Shown: positions 51,973 through 60,166 of the stretch, piece after piece
How positions within the stretch are numbered: the stretch's first letter is position 1
Layout: each line of letters opens with the position of its first letter
Source: Cytophagaceae bacterium ABcell3
Lineage (GTDB): Bacteria; Bacteroidota; Bacteroidia; Cytophagales; Cytophagaceae
Length of the DNA stretch: 64,000 nucleotides
Reading direction: 5' to 3'
Assembly (NCBI GenBank): GCA_030913385.1
Contig: CP133159.1
Span: 1,324,584 to 1,388,583 of the forward strand
Notes under the pieces: model-generated
Database searches by the model: none
What the model saw: only the letters and a program-made list of their open reading frames with translations
Told to the model about the DNA's origin: nothing
Translations under genes and position numbers: made by a program

Positions 51973-52317
51973 ATGGAATGGGAAGAACTAAAAGATGCGG
52001 GTACCCTTGATAAAATTAATGAGGTATCTAAAGAGCAACCGGTACTTATCTTTAAGCATAGTACAAGGTGTTCGATAAGTGACACAGCTTTGAATAGACT
52101 GGAAAGAAACTGGAAAAAGGATGAAGCGAAAGGTGTTGTGCCTTACTATTTAGATTTGATATCGTTTAGAGATATTTCCAATAAAATTGCCGAAGTATAC
52201 GATGTGAAGCATGAATCTCCTCAAGCACTTTTAATAGTGAACGGGGCATGTGTATACTATGCTTCACACATGGGCATAAACCTAAATGAAATTTTGTCCA
52301 ACGTGCCAAAAAATTAA
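51973..52317 (+). CDS. ytxJ: Bacillithiol-type redox protein YtxJ
   Basis: 114 residues, thioredoxin fold with a single active Cys33 in FKHSTRCSISDTAL and the conserved KHESPQALLIVNGACVYYASH. YtxJ (DUF2847) proteins are monothiol bacilliredoxin-like proteins of Firmicutes and Bacteroidota that use bacillithiol. It starts 1 nt after the basic repeat protein, so the three genes 50776-52317 may form one operon. Confidence 0.88.
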   Translation: MEWEELKDAGTLDKINEVSKEQPVLIFKHSTRCSISDTALNRLERNWKKDEAKGVVPYYLDLISFRDISNKIAEVYDVKHESPQALLIVNGACVYYASHMGINLNEILSNVPKN

Positions 52318-52324
52318 GAACTGA

Positions 52325-52356
52325 GGGCAAAGATCTACCGCAAGCGATCTTTGCCC
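52325..52356 (+). terminator. Hairpin terminator after ytxJ
   Basis: GGGCAAAGATC (52325-52335) and GATCTTTGCCC (52346-52356): a perfect 11-bp stem with a 10-nt loop, then CTTCTATTTTT. Confidence 0.88.
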
Positions 52357-52407
52357 CTTCTATTTTTCGATTATTCCCTTCCATCGCTTTTTTCTGTTGC
52401 TTAATTT

Positions 52408-52503
52408 TTAGGACATTCCCTTGGGAGTGAATGCGTCCAGTTTTTTAATACGGTTTGCCTGATCCCACTTTATAGCACCTGTACACGCACCTTTCTTTAT
52501 CTT
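52408..52503 (-). pseudogene. Possible decayed gene remnant
   Basis: On the minus strand a frame without a start codon reads KKGACTGAIKWDQANRIKKL and DAFTPKGMS before a stop at 52408. Just upstream, in another frame, DLADVLLTAYKKTRTLSRR is readable. Together they look like pieces of one frameshifted coding sequence, but they are short and may be chance. They lie in the 446-bp gap between ytxJ and the injection-system locus. Confidence 0.25.
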
Positions 52504-52581
52504 CTAGAAAGTGTCCGAGTTTTCTTATATGCCGTTAGAAGAACATCTGCTAAGTCTCTGATTTATAAATTCACTCAATTA

Positions 52582-52613
52582 TTTGGTATTGTAATCTGAA
52601 AAAATAATATTTG
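52582..52613 (+). promoter_or_regulatory. Weak candidate promoter of the injection-system operon
   Basis: TTTG (52582-52585) and AATATTTG (52606-52613, one mismatch to TAnnTTTG) with a 20-bp spacer, 150 bp before the first eCIS gene. The leader 52614-52763 is A/T-rich. No other regulatory site is obvious. Confidence 0.3.
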
Positions 52614-52763
52614 AGTAACGGTGCTTGCATCACAGAGATAGGCATTTTTAGTTTTCTTAGCTTAGAAATAAGATTTTTATTTTACTTGTTGGCTTAGTTT
52701 ATCTGTGGCGGTTTGTGTCACTTGTTCATAGAATGCTGATTTTTTAGTTTAAATTTTTAAACT

Positions 52764-53348
52764 ATGATTTTTGAGGTTTTAGAAATAGTCAAAACAGAGT
52801 TAGACCACTACCTTTTTCAAGACGAGGCAGAGGGAGCGGTGATCCTTGAAAATATAGCTGGCCTAGATAGCGAGGGTGCCAGTGAAATTAAGGACAAGGT
52901 AGTGCTTTCTTTATTAAACCTTCAAGAAGAGAAAACGCTTAAGAATTTCACAAATAATGATAGTGATGGTGACAAGTCTACCTATAGGCATCCGAAAGTA
53001 AATCTAAACCTGTTTTTTATGGTTTGTGCCAACAGGAGTACATATAAAACAGCTCTCCGAAATATTTCTAAGGTAGTTGAGTTTTTCCAGTCCAAAAAGG
53101 TCTTTACCCAAGCAAACTCTGTGTATGAAAGAGATGGTAACTTGATGGAGCAAATTTTGGATTTCCGGTTTTCTGTTGAGTTGTTTACGCCAAGTTTCGA
53201 AGAGTTGAATTATATATGGGGCATGTTCGGAGGAAAGCAAATTCCTGCTGTCTTTTACAAACTAAGCTTGATTGAAATTGAAAGCCCACGTATCAGTGCT
53301 GAGGGTGATCTTATTTCTAATATAAACCGAGCCTATAAGCAGTTTTAA
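52764..53348 (+). CDS. eCIS tail-terminator/cap protein (DUF4255, Pvc16/Afp16-like)
   Basis: 194 residues. DUF4255 pattern: an N-terminal helix (MIFEVLEIVKTELDHYLF), then VNLNLFFMVCANRSTYKTALRNISKVVEFFQSKKVFT and LDFRFSVELFTPSFEELNYIWGMFGGKQIPAVFYKLSLIEIES. Members cap the distal end of contractile injection systems and end tube and sheath growth. It opens the operon; the next gene starts 1 nt after its stop. Short spacing continues through the entire cluster. Confidence 0.88.
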   Translation: MIFEVLEIVKTELDHYLFQDEAEGAVILENIAGLDSEGASEIKDKVVLSLLNLQEEKTLKNFTNNDSDGDKSTYRHPKVNLNLFFMVCANRSTYKTALRNISKVVEFFQSKKVFTQANSVYERDGNLMEQILDFRFSVELFTPSFEELNYIWGMFGGKQIPAVFYKLSLIEIESPRISAEGDLISNINRAYKQF

Positions 53349-53349
53349 T

Positions 53350-54180
53350 ATGGTTTCATCATCGTCCTTCCGTAAAATATTAGACTTTTCAGTTTTGCAT
53401 GGTTTTTACCTGAACAATGGCCATGAGCCTTTTGCTGATATGGATGAACAGGAGAAGGAACGGATGCTTAAATACTACCAGTGGTCTTCTTTTATGGATA
53501 TAGAACCAGACAGCCGGACTCAAAGGTTTTTAGCTGGACACCAAATGGTTTTTCGTAAAACACGGACGGGTTTTTTTATTGCCGCAAAAGTTGACCAAGA
53601 GCATAATCTTAAACCTTTTGTCCCTTTAGATACTAGTTCGGTTTTTACTTTTAATGTGCGTTTTAAAGACCCATATTTTGGCAATTACACACATTTAGGT
53701 ATTGACAATAGTCGAATTCTATATATATCAAATAAATCTTTACATATAAATACTGAACTAGTTATCCCTGCATTTTTAGGAAACTCAGAGGCAGTCAGCG
53801 ACACATTTCTTTTTGAAAAATCTATACTTGAGGAGGAGGAAGAAGGAGATCATATATTTGATTTAAGTGCTAATGGAATTATTGAAGTATTCGTAAGGTC
53901 AAGTTCTGACGGTGGGAATATAATTGATGAAGAAGGCTATTTTGTGGAGGATGTTCCTTACTTTTCTGTATACTTTGAAAACAGGAAGACTTACTGGAAA
54001 TACATTGACCAAGAAGGAGTAGTGGTCTATACCTCAGAAGAAGCTTTACCTCTAACACTTAGGGGGTACATTGATTTAACTGAAGGACAACTTTCTGGAA
54101 GCAATGCTTTTCTGCCTAACCCAGAGCCAAAAAGAATAAAATATAGCAACAACAAATATTACTCTGAAATTTTCATATAA
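53350..54180 (+). CDS. Unrecognised eCIS-locus protein between cap and sheath
   Basis: 276 residues, no signal peptide or TM. An acidic stretch EEEEEGD (about 155-161) splits the protein; beta-rich segments such as SVFTFNVRFKDPYFGNYTHLGID, NTELVIPAFLGN and YFSVYFENRKTYWKYID suggest two beta-sandwich lobes. It starts 1 nt after DUF4255 and ends 11 bp before the sheath gene. The position suggests a structural or assembly part of the distal end; a cap adaptor is known structurally from the Algoriphagus eCIS, and this is a candidate for such a role by position only. Confidence 0.6.
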   Translation: MVSSSSFRKILDFSVLHGFYLNNGHEPFADMDEQEKERMLKYYQWSSFMDIEPDSRTQRFLAGHQMVFRKTRTGFFIAAKVDQEHNLKPFVPLDTSSVFTFNVRFKDPYFGNYTHLGIDNSRILYISNKSLHINTELVIPAFLGNSEAVSDTFLFEKSILEEEEEGDHIFDLSANGIIEVFVRSSSDGGNIIDEEGYFVEDVPYFSVYFENRKTYWKYIDQEGVVVYTSEEALPLTLRGYIDLTEGQLSGSNAFLPNPEPKRIKYSNNKYYSEIFI

Positions 54181-54191
54181 ACATTTTTATT

Positions 54192-55967
54192 ATGGCAACA
54201 ACTTTTAGAACACCTGGTGTCTACATTGAAGAAGTAAGCAAATTTCCCCCGTCGGTGGCACAGGTGGAAACAGCTATTCCGGCATTTGTCGGATATACCC
54301 AGAAAGCTTTTGTAGACGGTGATGATTTTCACAAAGATGAGGTTATCAAACCTATAAAGATTTCCTCCCTTCTTGAATATGATTTTTTCTTTGGTAGTGG
54401 CCCTGACCCTTCAGAGGTTGTGGTTGAACTGAACAACGACTATACGGTAAAATCTGCTAAAGTAAACAGCATTAACCTACTGTATGATTGTGTAAGGATG
54501 TTTTATGCCAATGGAGGTGGGGACTGCTATATAGTTTCTGTAGGTTCTTTTAATGATAAGAAAAGTGATGTTGAAAAAAAAGACCTTTTAGCAGGTTTGA
54601 CCAGTTTGGAAAAAGAAGACCGGCCAACCTTGCTGGTTATTCCAGAAACTGTACATTTAAGTAAAGCAGAGTCAGGGGAAGTGCATGCTGCCATGCTTAA
54701 ACAGTGTAATAAATTACAAGACCGTTTCGCTATTCTCGATGTTAAGAACGGTGATAAAGAAACCAGTCCTTCGGTAGACCCTGTTAAAGACTTTCGGGAA
54801 GGAATAGGGACGAGCTATTTAAAATATGGTGCTGCTTATTATCCATGGCTGAGAACTACTTTGTCTTTTGATATTAGTTATGATGCTGTGGTAGGGGGTG
54901 AATACAAAGTAGCAGGTAATCAGAATATAGTAATTGATTCCTTTTTTAACCAAGAAATTGTTGAGGAAATTGAGGGTTCAGGGAAAGTAATTGATAAAAT
55001 TAACTCAGATGTTATAGATAAAATTCAGGAAGGTAAATACAAGGATGGCTTTGAGGGTTTATATAACATCGGTACTGACACGTCTGAAAAACCTGACTCT
55101 TTAAATAAATTATTAAATCCGATTTTTAAAGACGGAGGAGGGTATTCTCTTTTACTACAGAGTTCTGAAGTGTTTGATGAAGTAATTGATATTGAAGCTG
55201 ACCCTTATGCCTATAATTTTACATCTTTAGATGATGCGGATGTACCCAAAGATGTTCTATTGAAGTTTGAATCTTTAGTTCAAGATATTTTGTCAGAGCT
55301 TCAGGAATTCCGCAAAATTAAAGTAGAAAATCTTTTAGAAGTTGACCCTGTTTACAGAAATATAGTCAATGCCATTAAACAAAAAGGAATAGTGCTTCCT
55401 CCTGGTGCTGCCATGGCTGGCATTTATGCAGCAGTGGATAATAATCGGGGTGTGTGGAAAGCACCAGCCAATGTCAGCGTGACGGCAGTAAAGGGGCCAT
55501 CAATTAATATTACCCATGAAGAACAGGGTAGCTTAAATATTGACCCTGATGGAAAATCGGTCAATGCTATCCGTGCATTTACTGGTAAAGGAACTATGGT
55601 ATGGGGTGCAAGGACACTCGCAGGAAATGACAATGAATGGCGTTATATACCTGTCAGAAGGTTTTTTATTATGGCAGAAGAGTCCATAAAAAAAGCTACA
55701 GAGCAATTTGTTTTTGAACCCAATGATGCTAATACTTGGGTTAGGGTGCGTGCCATGATAGAGAACTTCCTCACCTTACAGTGGCGTGCAGGTGCTTTGG
55801 CGGGAGCTAAACCAGACCAAGCTTTTTATGTCCGTGTAGGATTAGGGCAGACTATGACTGCACATGATATATTAGAAGGAAGAATGATTGTGGAGATTGG
55901 TATGGCTGTAGTCAGACCGGCAGAGTTTATTGTCCTCCGTTTTTCTCATATGATGCAGGAATCTTAA
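54192..55967 (+). CDS. Contractile sheath protein (Pvc2/Afp2-like)
   Basis: 591 residues. The N-terminal hallmark is TFRTPGVYIEEVSKFPPSVAQVETAIPAFVGYTQKA; the C-terminal sheath core is RRFFIMAEESIKKATEQFVFEPNDANTWVRVRAMIENFLTLQWRAGALAGAKPDQAFYVRVGLGQTMT. The middle (about 210-400) is a variable domain exposed on the sheath surface. It polymerises around the tube and contracts on firing. Only one sheath gene is seen, unlike Afp and PVC (three), as in simpler Bacteroidota eCIS. Confidence 0.95.
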   Translation: MATTFRTPGVYIEEVSKFPPSVAQVETAIPAFVGYTQKAFVDGDDFHKDEVIKPIKISSLLEYDFFFGSGPDPSEVVVELNNDYTVKSAKVNSINLLYDCVRMFYANGGGDCYIVSVGSFNDKKSDVEKKDLLAGLTSLEKEDRPTLLVIPETVHLSKAESGEVHAAMLKQCNKLQDRFAILDVKNGDKETSPSVDPVKDFREGIGTSYLKYGAAYYPWLRTTLSFDISYDAVVGGEYKVAGNQNIVIDSFFNQEIVEEIEGSGKVIDKINSDVIDKIQEGKYKDGFEGLYNIGTDTSEKPDSLNKLLNPIFKDGGGYSLLLQSSEVFDEVIDIEADPYAYNFTSLDDADVPKDVLLKFESLVQDILSELQEFRKIKVENLLEVDPVYRNIVNAIKQKGIVLPPGAAMAGIYAAVDNNRGVWKAPANVSVTAVKGPSINITHEEQGSLNIDPDGKSVNAIRAFTGKGTMVWGARTLAGNDNEWRYIPVRRFFIMAEESIKKATEQFVFEPNDANTWVRVRAMIENFLTLQWRAGALAGAKPDQAFYVRVGLGQTMTAHDILEGRMIVEIGMAVVRPAEFIVLRFSHMMQES

Positions 55968-55995
55968 TTTTTTCACTTTAAAATCTTAACTAATA

Positions 55996-56424
55996 ATGAG
56001 TTATCCTTTATCAAAATTTCATTTTTCGGTACAGCTAGGAGATACAGAAGTTGGCTTTACCGAGGTTTCCGGTTTAGAGATTGAAACTGAGCTAATAGAA
56101 TATAGAAGTGGGAACAGTCCTGAGTTTAGTACCATTAAGATGCCTGGCATGCAGAAGTATTCAAATATCACTCTTAAAAAAGGTACATTTAAGGGAGATA
56201 ATAGATTTTTTGAATGGTTCAATACCGTCAGTCTTAATAAAATAGAGCGACGAGACTTAACCATTAACCTGCTTAATGAAGAACATGAGCCTGTGGTTGT
56301 ATGGAAAGTAAAGAATGCCTGGCCCGTGAAAATAGAGGGTACTGACCTAAAAAGTGATGACAATGAAGTGGCTATTGAATCTATTGAATTGGCCCATGAA
56401 GGACTAACCATTCAAAATGACTGA
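55996..56424 (+). CDS. Inner tube protein 1 (Pvc1/gp19-like)
   Basis: 142 residues: MSYPLSKFHFSVQLGDTEVGFTEVSGLEIETELIEYRSGNSPEF, then MPGMQKYSNITLKKGTFKGDN and a C-terminal half with VVWKVKNAWPVKIEGTDLKSDDNEVAIESIELAHEGL. This is the tail-tube (T4 gp19/Hcp-like) fold of eCIS. It stacks as hexameric rings in the sheath. Two bp precede the second tube gene. Confidence 0.94.
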   Translation: MSYPLSKFHFSVQLGDTEVGFTEVSGLEIETELIEYRSGNSPEFSTIKMPGMQKYSNITLKKGTFKGDNRFFEWFNTVSLNKIERRDLTINLLNEEHEPVVVWKVKNAWPVKIEGTDLKSDDNEVAIESIELAHEGLTIQND

Positions 56425-56426
56425 TT

Positions 56427-56879
56427 ATGGCAGATGGCTATCCTTTGGGCTTTTACTTCCGGGTAGTTTTTGATAACGCTGATAAGGATGGTGACGGAAA
56501 AATTCAAGATGCTAGTTTTCAATCAGTATCTGGACTTTCAGTGGATGTTCAGACTGAGGATATTGCCGAAGGTGGTGAAAACAGGTTTCAGCATGCGCTT
56601 CCTGTGCGAAAACAGTATCCAAACTTGGTTTTAAAACGGGGGCTAACGACCAATTCAAAATTGACTGAATGGTGCCGTAAGGCTGTAGAAGATTTTGATT
56701 TTGAGCCTACTGATCTTCTGGTAGAACTGCTTAACGAGGAGGGTGAACCTCTGATGTCATGGAATGTGCTTCATGCGTATCCGGTTAAATGGAGTGTTGA
56801 TGACCTCAATGCCCAAGAAAGTAAGATTGTTATTGAATCCATTGAGCTTTCCTATAACTATTTTAACGTGATTAAATAA
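56427..56879 (+). CDS. Inner tube protein 2 (Pvc5-like), with a Ca-loop-like insert
   Basis: 150 residues with the tube signature LGFYFRVVFDNADKDGDGKI near the start, then FQSVSGLSVDVQTEDIAEGGENRF, RKQYPNLVLKRGL and VLHAYPVKWSVDDLNAQESKIVIESIELSYNYF. It is the tube-initiation or baseplate-proximal ring protein by analogy to Afp5/Pvc5. Residues 19-28 (DKDGDGKIQD) have the DxDxDG-x-I pattern of an EF-hand-like calcium loop, although the acidic residue at position 12 is missing (Ser30). Its stop overlaps the next start (TAATG). Confidence 0.92.
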   Translation: MADGYPLGFYFRVVFDNADKDGDGKIQDASFQSVSGLSVDVQTEDIAEGGENRFQHALPVRKQYPNLVLKRGLTTNSKLTEWCRKAVEDFDFEPTDLLVELLNEEGEPLMSWNVLHAYPVKWSVDDLNAQESKIVIESIELSYNYFNVIK

Positions 56880-57040
56880 TGCCGATAGAAATTAGGGAAC
56901 TTCATATCAAAATAATTGCTGACGGGGAAGAAAAGAAAGCAAAGGTTGCTGATAAAGTATCAGCGAAAGAAAAACAGGAAATTATTAGAGAATGCATTGA
57001 GCAGGTAATGGAAGTGCTACAGCAAAATAAAGAACGGTAA
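56879..57040 (+). CDS. DUF5908 small eCIS protein
   Basis: 53 residues: MPIEIRELHIKIIADGEEKK then AKVADKVSAKEKQEIIRECI and EQVMEVLQQNKER. DUF5908 proteins are characteristic of this gene position in eCIS loci (Pvc6-like place). The start overlaps the preceding stop and it ends 1 nt before the LysM gene. Predicted: one beta hairpin, then a helix; probably a structural adaptor. Too short to be noticed by a length cut-off. Confidence 0.85.
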   Translation: MPIEIRELHIKIIADGEEKKAKVADKVSAKEKQEIIRECIEQVMEVLQQNKER

Positions 57041-57041
57041 G

Positions 57042-57728
57042 ATGAGTGGAGGAAAGTTAGAAAAGTTGACAATTAAAGCTTACCGGGACGAAAAGTATAA
57101 TGACCCTGTGGAAGATGGTACATTTACTACTTTGCTTAACCCGGAAAAGTATGTTTATAGCTTCAAAACGGAGCAAAACGAAGATCAAGCGCCAGGGACT
57201 AGTGCTGTTGCTACTAAGTTTAATAAAATTTTACCTCAGACCTTGGACTTGGACTTCCTATTTGATCGTACGGGGACAATTAAAGGATATGAAAGTAGGG
57301 AGGATGGTGTAATTGGCGATATTGAAAAGTTTAAAGAAGTTCTAAATAAGTATGATGGGGAAACCCATAAGCCATACTACTTGCTCATCTCTTGGGGTGT
57401 TTTGCTGTTTAAGTGTCAGATGAAGGAGATGAGCATTGAATTCAAGCTTTTTAAACCTGATGGAACACCGATTCGGGCACTGGCCAGAACAAAGATGGTG
57501 GGCTTTGTAGAACAGGATCTAAGAGCTGCAATGGAAAATAGACAATCTCCTGATCTTACCCACCATAGGATCGTCAGGGAAGGGGACACCTTGCCATTGC
57601 TCACGAAAGAAATTTATGGAGACTCAAAATATTATCTGGAAGTAGCCAAGTTTAATGGTCTTGTAAACTTCAGGCGCTTAGAAACTGGTACAGAATTGAT
57701 TTTTCCACCTTTGCAAAAGCAGAAGTAA
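57042..57728 (+). CDS. Baseplate LysM protein (Pvc7/gp53-like)
   Basis: 228 residues. The N-terminal domain (1-165) starts KLEKLTIKAYRDEKYNDPVEDGTFTTLLNPEKYVYSF and is common to eCIS/CIS inner baseplate proteins. The C-terminal LysM-like domain (about 177-225) includes HHRIVREGDTLPLLTKEIYGDSKYYLEVAKFNGL and ends with the GTELIFPPL pattern. The family stabilises the tube-spike junction. It abuts the VgrG-like gene directly. Confidence 0.9.
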   Translation: MSGGKLEKLTIKAYRDEKYNDPVEDGTFTTLLNPEKYVYSFKTEQNEDQAPGTSAVATKFNKILPQTLDLDFLFDRTGTIKGYESREDGVIGDIEKFKEVLNKYDGETHKPYYLLISWGVLLFKCQMKEMSIEFKLFKPDGTPIRALARTKMVGFVEQDLRAAMENRQSPDLTHHRIVREGDTLPLLTKEIYGDSKYYLEVAKFNGLVNFRRLETGTELIFPPLQKQK

Positions 57729-59459
57729 ATGAATAACAGCGGCACAGGTTTTGTCACCTATAGGATATTGATTGACGGAAATGAAGTTCCTGGCACAATA
57801 CCGGTCAAAAGTATTATGATTTCTAAAGAAGTAAACAGGATACCTTTTGCTAAACTGGCCATTATAGATGGTGATCCGGCTAGTCAGGACTTTGAACATA
57901 GCAGTGGTGGCTTATTTGTGCCTGGAAATAAAATTGAAATCAAGGCTGGCTATCACTCTGATGAAGAAACTATTTTTAAGGGCATTTTGGTTCGTCATCA
58001 TGTTAAGATCAGGTCAAATAACTCCTATCTCTTGTTAGAAGCAAAAGATGAAGCTGTGAAGATGACTTTAAGGAGAAAAAGCCGGTTTTTTTATGAGATG
58101 TCTGATGCGGAAATAATGGAAGAACTCATTTCTGCTTACGATTTAGATATGTCGGTAGAGGCTACAGAGGTGAACCACCTTGAAAGGGTACAGTACCGTG
58201 TTTCTGATTGGGATTATTTGATGTTAAGGGCGCAGGCAAATGGTTTTATATGCTTGGTGGACGATGGAAAAATAACTTTGTCTAAGCCCGATTTTGATGA
58301 AGAACCGGTAGAAACTGTTTCTTTTGGTGCTACAATGCTTGAATTCGATGGTGAAATTGATGCTCGAAACCAAGTTTCTAACGTAGTAGCGCGTTCATGG
58401 AGTCACGTTGAACAAAATTTGTTAGAAGCTGATGTGGATACGTTGGCATTTGAGACTAATGGAAACTTATCATCTTCTGAGCTTGCTGCTATTTTTGGTG
58501 ACGATTCCTTAGAGGTAGCCCATGGTGGTGCCAAGGGAGATGCCGAGTTGCAAAATTGGGCAGAAGCTAAGATGGCCATGCATCAAATGGCCAAAAGCAG
58601 GGGGCGTGTACGCTTGCAGGGAATCCCTTCAGTAAAACCAGGTGTACAGCTTTTGCTTGAAGGCGTAGGGGATCGATTTAATGGCAAGGCTTTTATTTCT
58701 GGCGTTACGCATCAAATAGTAGAAGGGAACTGGACAGCAGATGCTCAATTTGGGTTAAGCCCGGAATGGTTTGCTGAAACCAATGCCTCTTCTGTTAATG
58801 ACCTTCCCGCTTCTGGGTTAAATACTGGTGTACATGGTTTGCAAATTGGTGTAGTGTCTCAATTAGAAGGGGATCCTGATGGCGAAGAAAGGGTTTTGGT
58901 GAAACTGCCAATTATAGATAACCAGGAACAGGGGATATGGTGTAGGCAAGCAATGGCAGATGCTGGAAATGGGAGAGGGCTGTGTTTCAGGCCTGAACTT
59001 GAAGATGAGGTGGTCATAGGTTTTATCAATGGAGATCCTGATGATGCAATAATCCTGGGGATGTTGCACAGTAATGGACGGCCTTCGCCTATTGAGGCTT
59101 CTGATGAGAACCACTTGAAAGGTATTGTTACAAGGGAAGGTCTTCAGTTTTATCTAGACGATGAGAAGAAATGTATGGTATTAAAAACACCTGATGGTAA
59201 TAAAATTGAAATCTCTGACGAGGAAGGTGCTATTTTTTTAGAAGATAGTAATGGAAATAAATTAGTGCTGGATAATGCTGGGATCAGTCTAGAGTCCAAT
59301 GGAGACATTAATATAAAAGCTGGAGGAGATGTCAATATTGAAGGGATGAATGTTTCGGCTTACGCCAATGCTAAGTTTGTCGCAGATGGGGGTGGTGGCG
59401 CTGAATTGACAAGCAGTGCTATTGCTGTTGTAAAAGGATCTTTGGTACAAATAAATTAA
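57729..59459 (+). CDS. VgrG-like spike protein (Pvc8)
   Basis: 576 residues. The gp27-like half (about 1-340) includes RVQYRVSDWDYLMLRAQANGFICLVDDGKI; the gp5-like OB fold (about 375-460) starts GLQIGVVSQLEGDPDGEERVLVKLPIIDNQEQGIWCRQAMADAGNGRGLCFRPELEDEVVIGFINGDP. The C-terminal 100 residues are a beta-helix with repeated GDINIKAGGDVNIEG patterns. It forms the central spike, tipped by the PAAR protein encoded next. No extra effector domain is fused. Confidence 0.94.
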   Translation: MNNSGTGFVTYRILIDGNEVPGTIPVKSIMISKEVNRIPFAKLAIIDGDPASQDFEHSSGGLFVPGNKIEIKAGYHSDEETIFKGILVRHHVKIRSNNSYLLLEAKDEAVKMTLRRKSRFFYEMSDAEIMEELISAYDLDMSVEATEVNHLERVQYRVSDWDYLMLRAQANGFICLVDDGKITLSKPDFDEEPVETVSFGATMLEFDGEIDARNQVSNVVARSWSHVEQNLLEADVDTLAFETNGNLSSSELAAIFGDDSLEVAHGGAKGDAELQNWAEAKMAMHQMAKSRGRVRLQGIPSVKPGVQLLLEGVGDRFNGKAFISGVTHQIVEGNWTADAQFGLSPEWFAETNASSVNDLPASGLNTGVHGLQIGVVSQLEGDPDGEERVLVKLPIIDNQEQGIWCRQAMADAGNGRGLCFRPELEDEVVIGFINGDPDDAIILGMLHSNGRPSPIEASDENHLKGIVTREGLQFYLDDEKKCMVLKTPDGNKIEISDEEGAIFLEDSNGNKLVLDNAGISLESNGDINIKAGGDVNIEGMNVSAYANAKFVADGGGGAELTSSAIAVVKGSLVQIN

Positions 59460-59463
59460 AAAT

Positions 59464-59751
59464 ATGGGAATGCCTGCTGCTAGAATAAATGACATGCATG
59501 TTTGCCCTATGGTAGATGCATCGGCCCATGTAGGAGGGCCAATTATGCCTCCTGGTGAAGTTACTGTATTAATTGGCGGTATGCCGGCAGCACGAGTAGG
59601 CGATATGGCTGTATGCACTGGCCCGCCTGATTCTATAGTGGCTGGTTCAGCAACAGTTTTCATTGGTGGCATGCCTGCTGCTAGAATGGGCGATACAACT
59701 GCTCATGGTGGTACAATTACTATTGGCGAACCTACTGTTTTAATTGGATAA
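59464..59751 (+). CDS. PAAR-repeat spike tip (Pvc10)
   Basis: 95 residues made almost entirely of PAAR elements: MPAARINDMHVC, GGMPAARVGDMAVC and GGMPAARMGDTTAHGG. The three copies give a sharp cone with His/Cys positions that bind zinc. It is very short, with no toxin domain fused, so effectors must be loaded otherwise. The stop codon overlaps the start of gp25. Confidence 0.94.
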   Translation: MGMPAARINDMHVCPMVDASAHVGGPIMPPGEVTVLIGGMPAARVGDMAVCTGPPDSIVAGSATVFIGGMPAARMGDTTAHGGTITIGEPTVLIG

Positions 59752-60158
59752 TGGATAAAAAAGGTTTTTTAGGAAAAGGGTGGGGGTTTCCCCCAGAATT
59801 TAACAGGGTGAAAGGAGAAGTGAAAATCTCCACAGCGGAGGATGATATTAGGGAGAGTTTGCATATACTTTTGTCCACTCGTTTGGGTGAAAGGGTGATG
59901 CAGCCCGATTATGGATGCAATTTAGAGGCCCTAATGTATGAAAGCCTTACCTTAAGTGTCAGAACCCAAGTGTCAGAACTTATTAAAACGGCTATTTTAT
60001 ATCATGAACCGAGAATTGATGTAGAAAAAATTGACATTTATTGGGGAGATGAACAGCGTGGCGAAATTTTGATCCAGGTTAATTATCGTATTAGGTCTAC
60101 AAACTCTCGAAGTAATATGGTATTCCCTTTCTATAAAGAAGAAGGGACAAATGTTTAA
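59751..60158 (+). CDS. Baseplate wedge protein gp25 (Pvc9)
   Basis: 135 residues: GWGFPPEFNRVKGEVKISTAEDDIRESLHILLSTRLGERVMQPDYGCNLEALMYE is the GPW/gp25 signature. It connects sheath and baseplate. It overlaps the PAAR stop codon by one base and precedes the gpJ-like gene by 8 bp. Confidence 0.95.
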   Translation: MDKKGFLGKGWGFPPEFNRVKGEVKISTAEDDIRESLHILLSTRLGERVMQPDYGCNLEALMYESLTLSVRTQVSELIKTAILYHEPRIDVEKIDIYWGDEQRGEILIQVNYRIRSTNSRSNMVFPFYKEEGTNV

Positions 60159-60166
60159 ACAAGTCA

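Noticed and set aside
56019-56411. Antisense frame over the tube gene
   Set aside because: Opposite strand of a clear eCIS tube gene; Ser/Leu-rich shadow translation.
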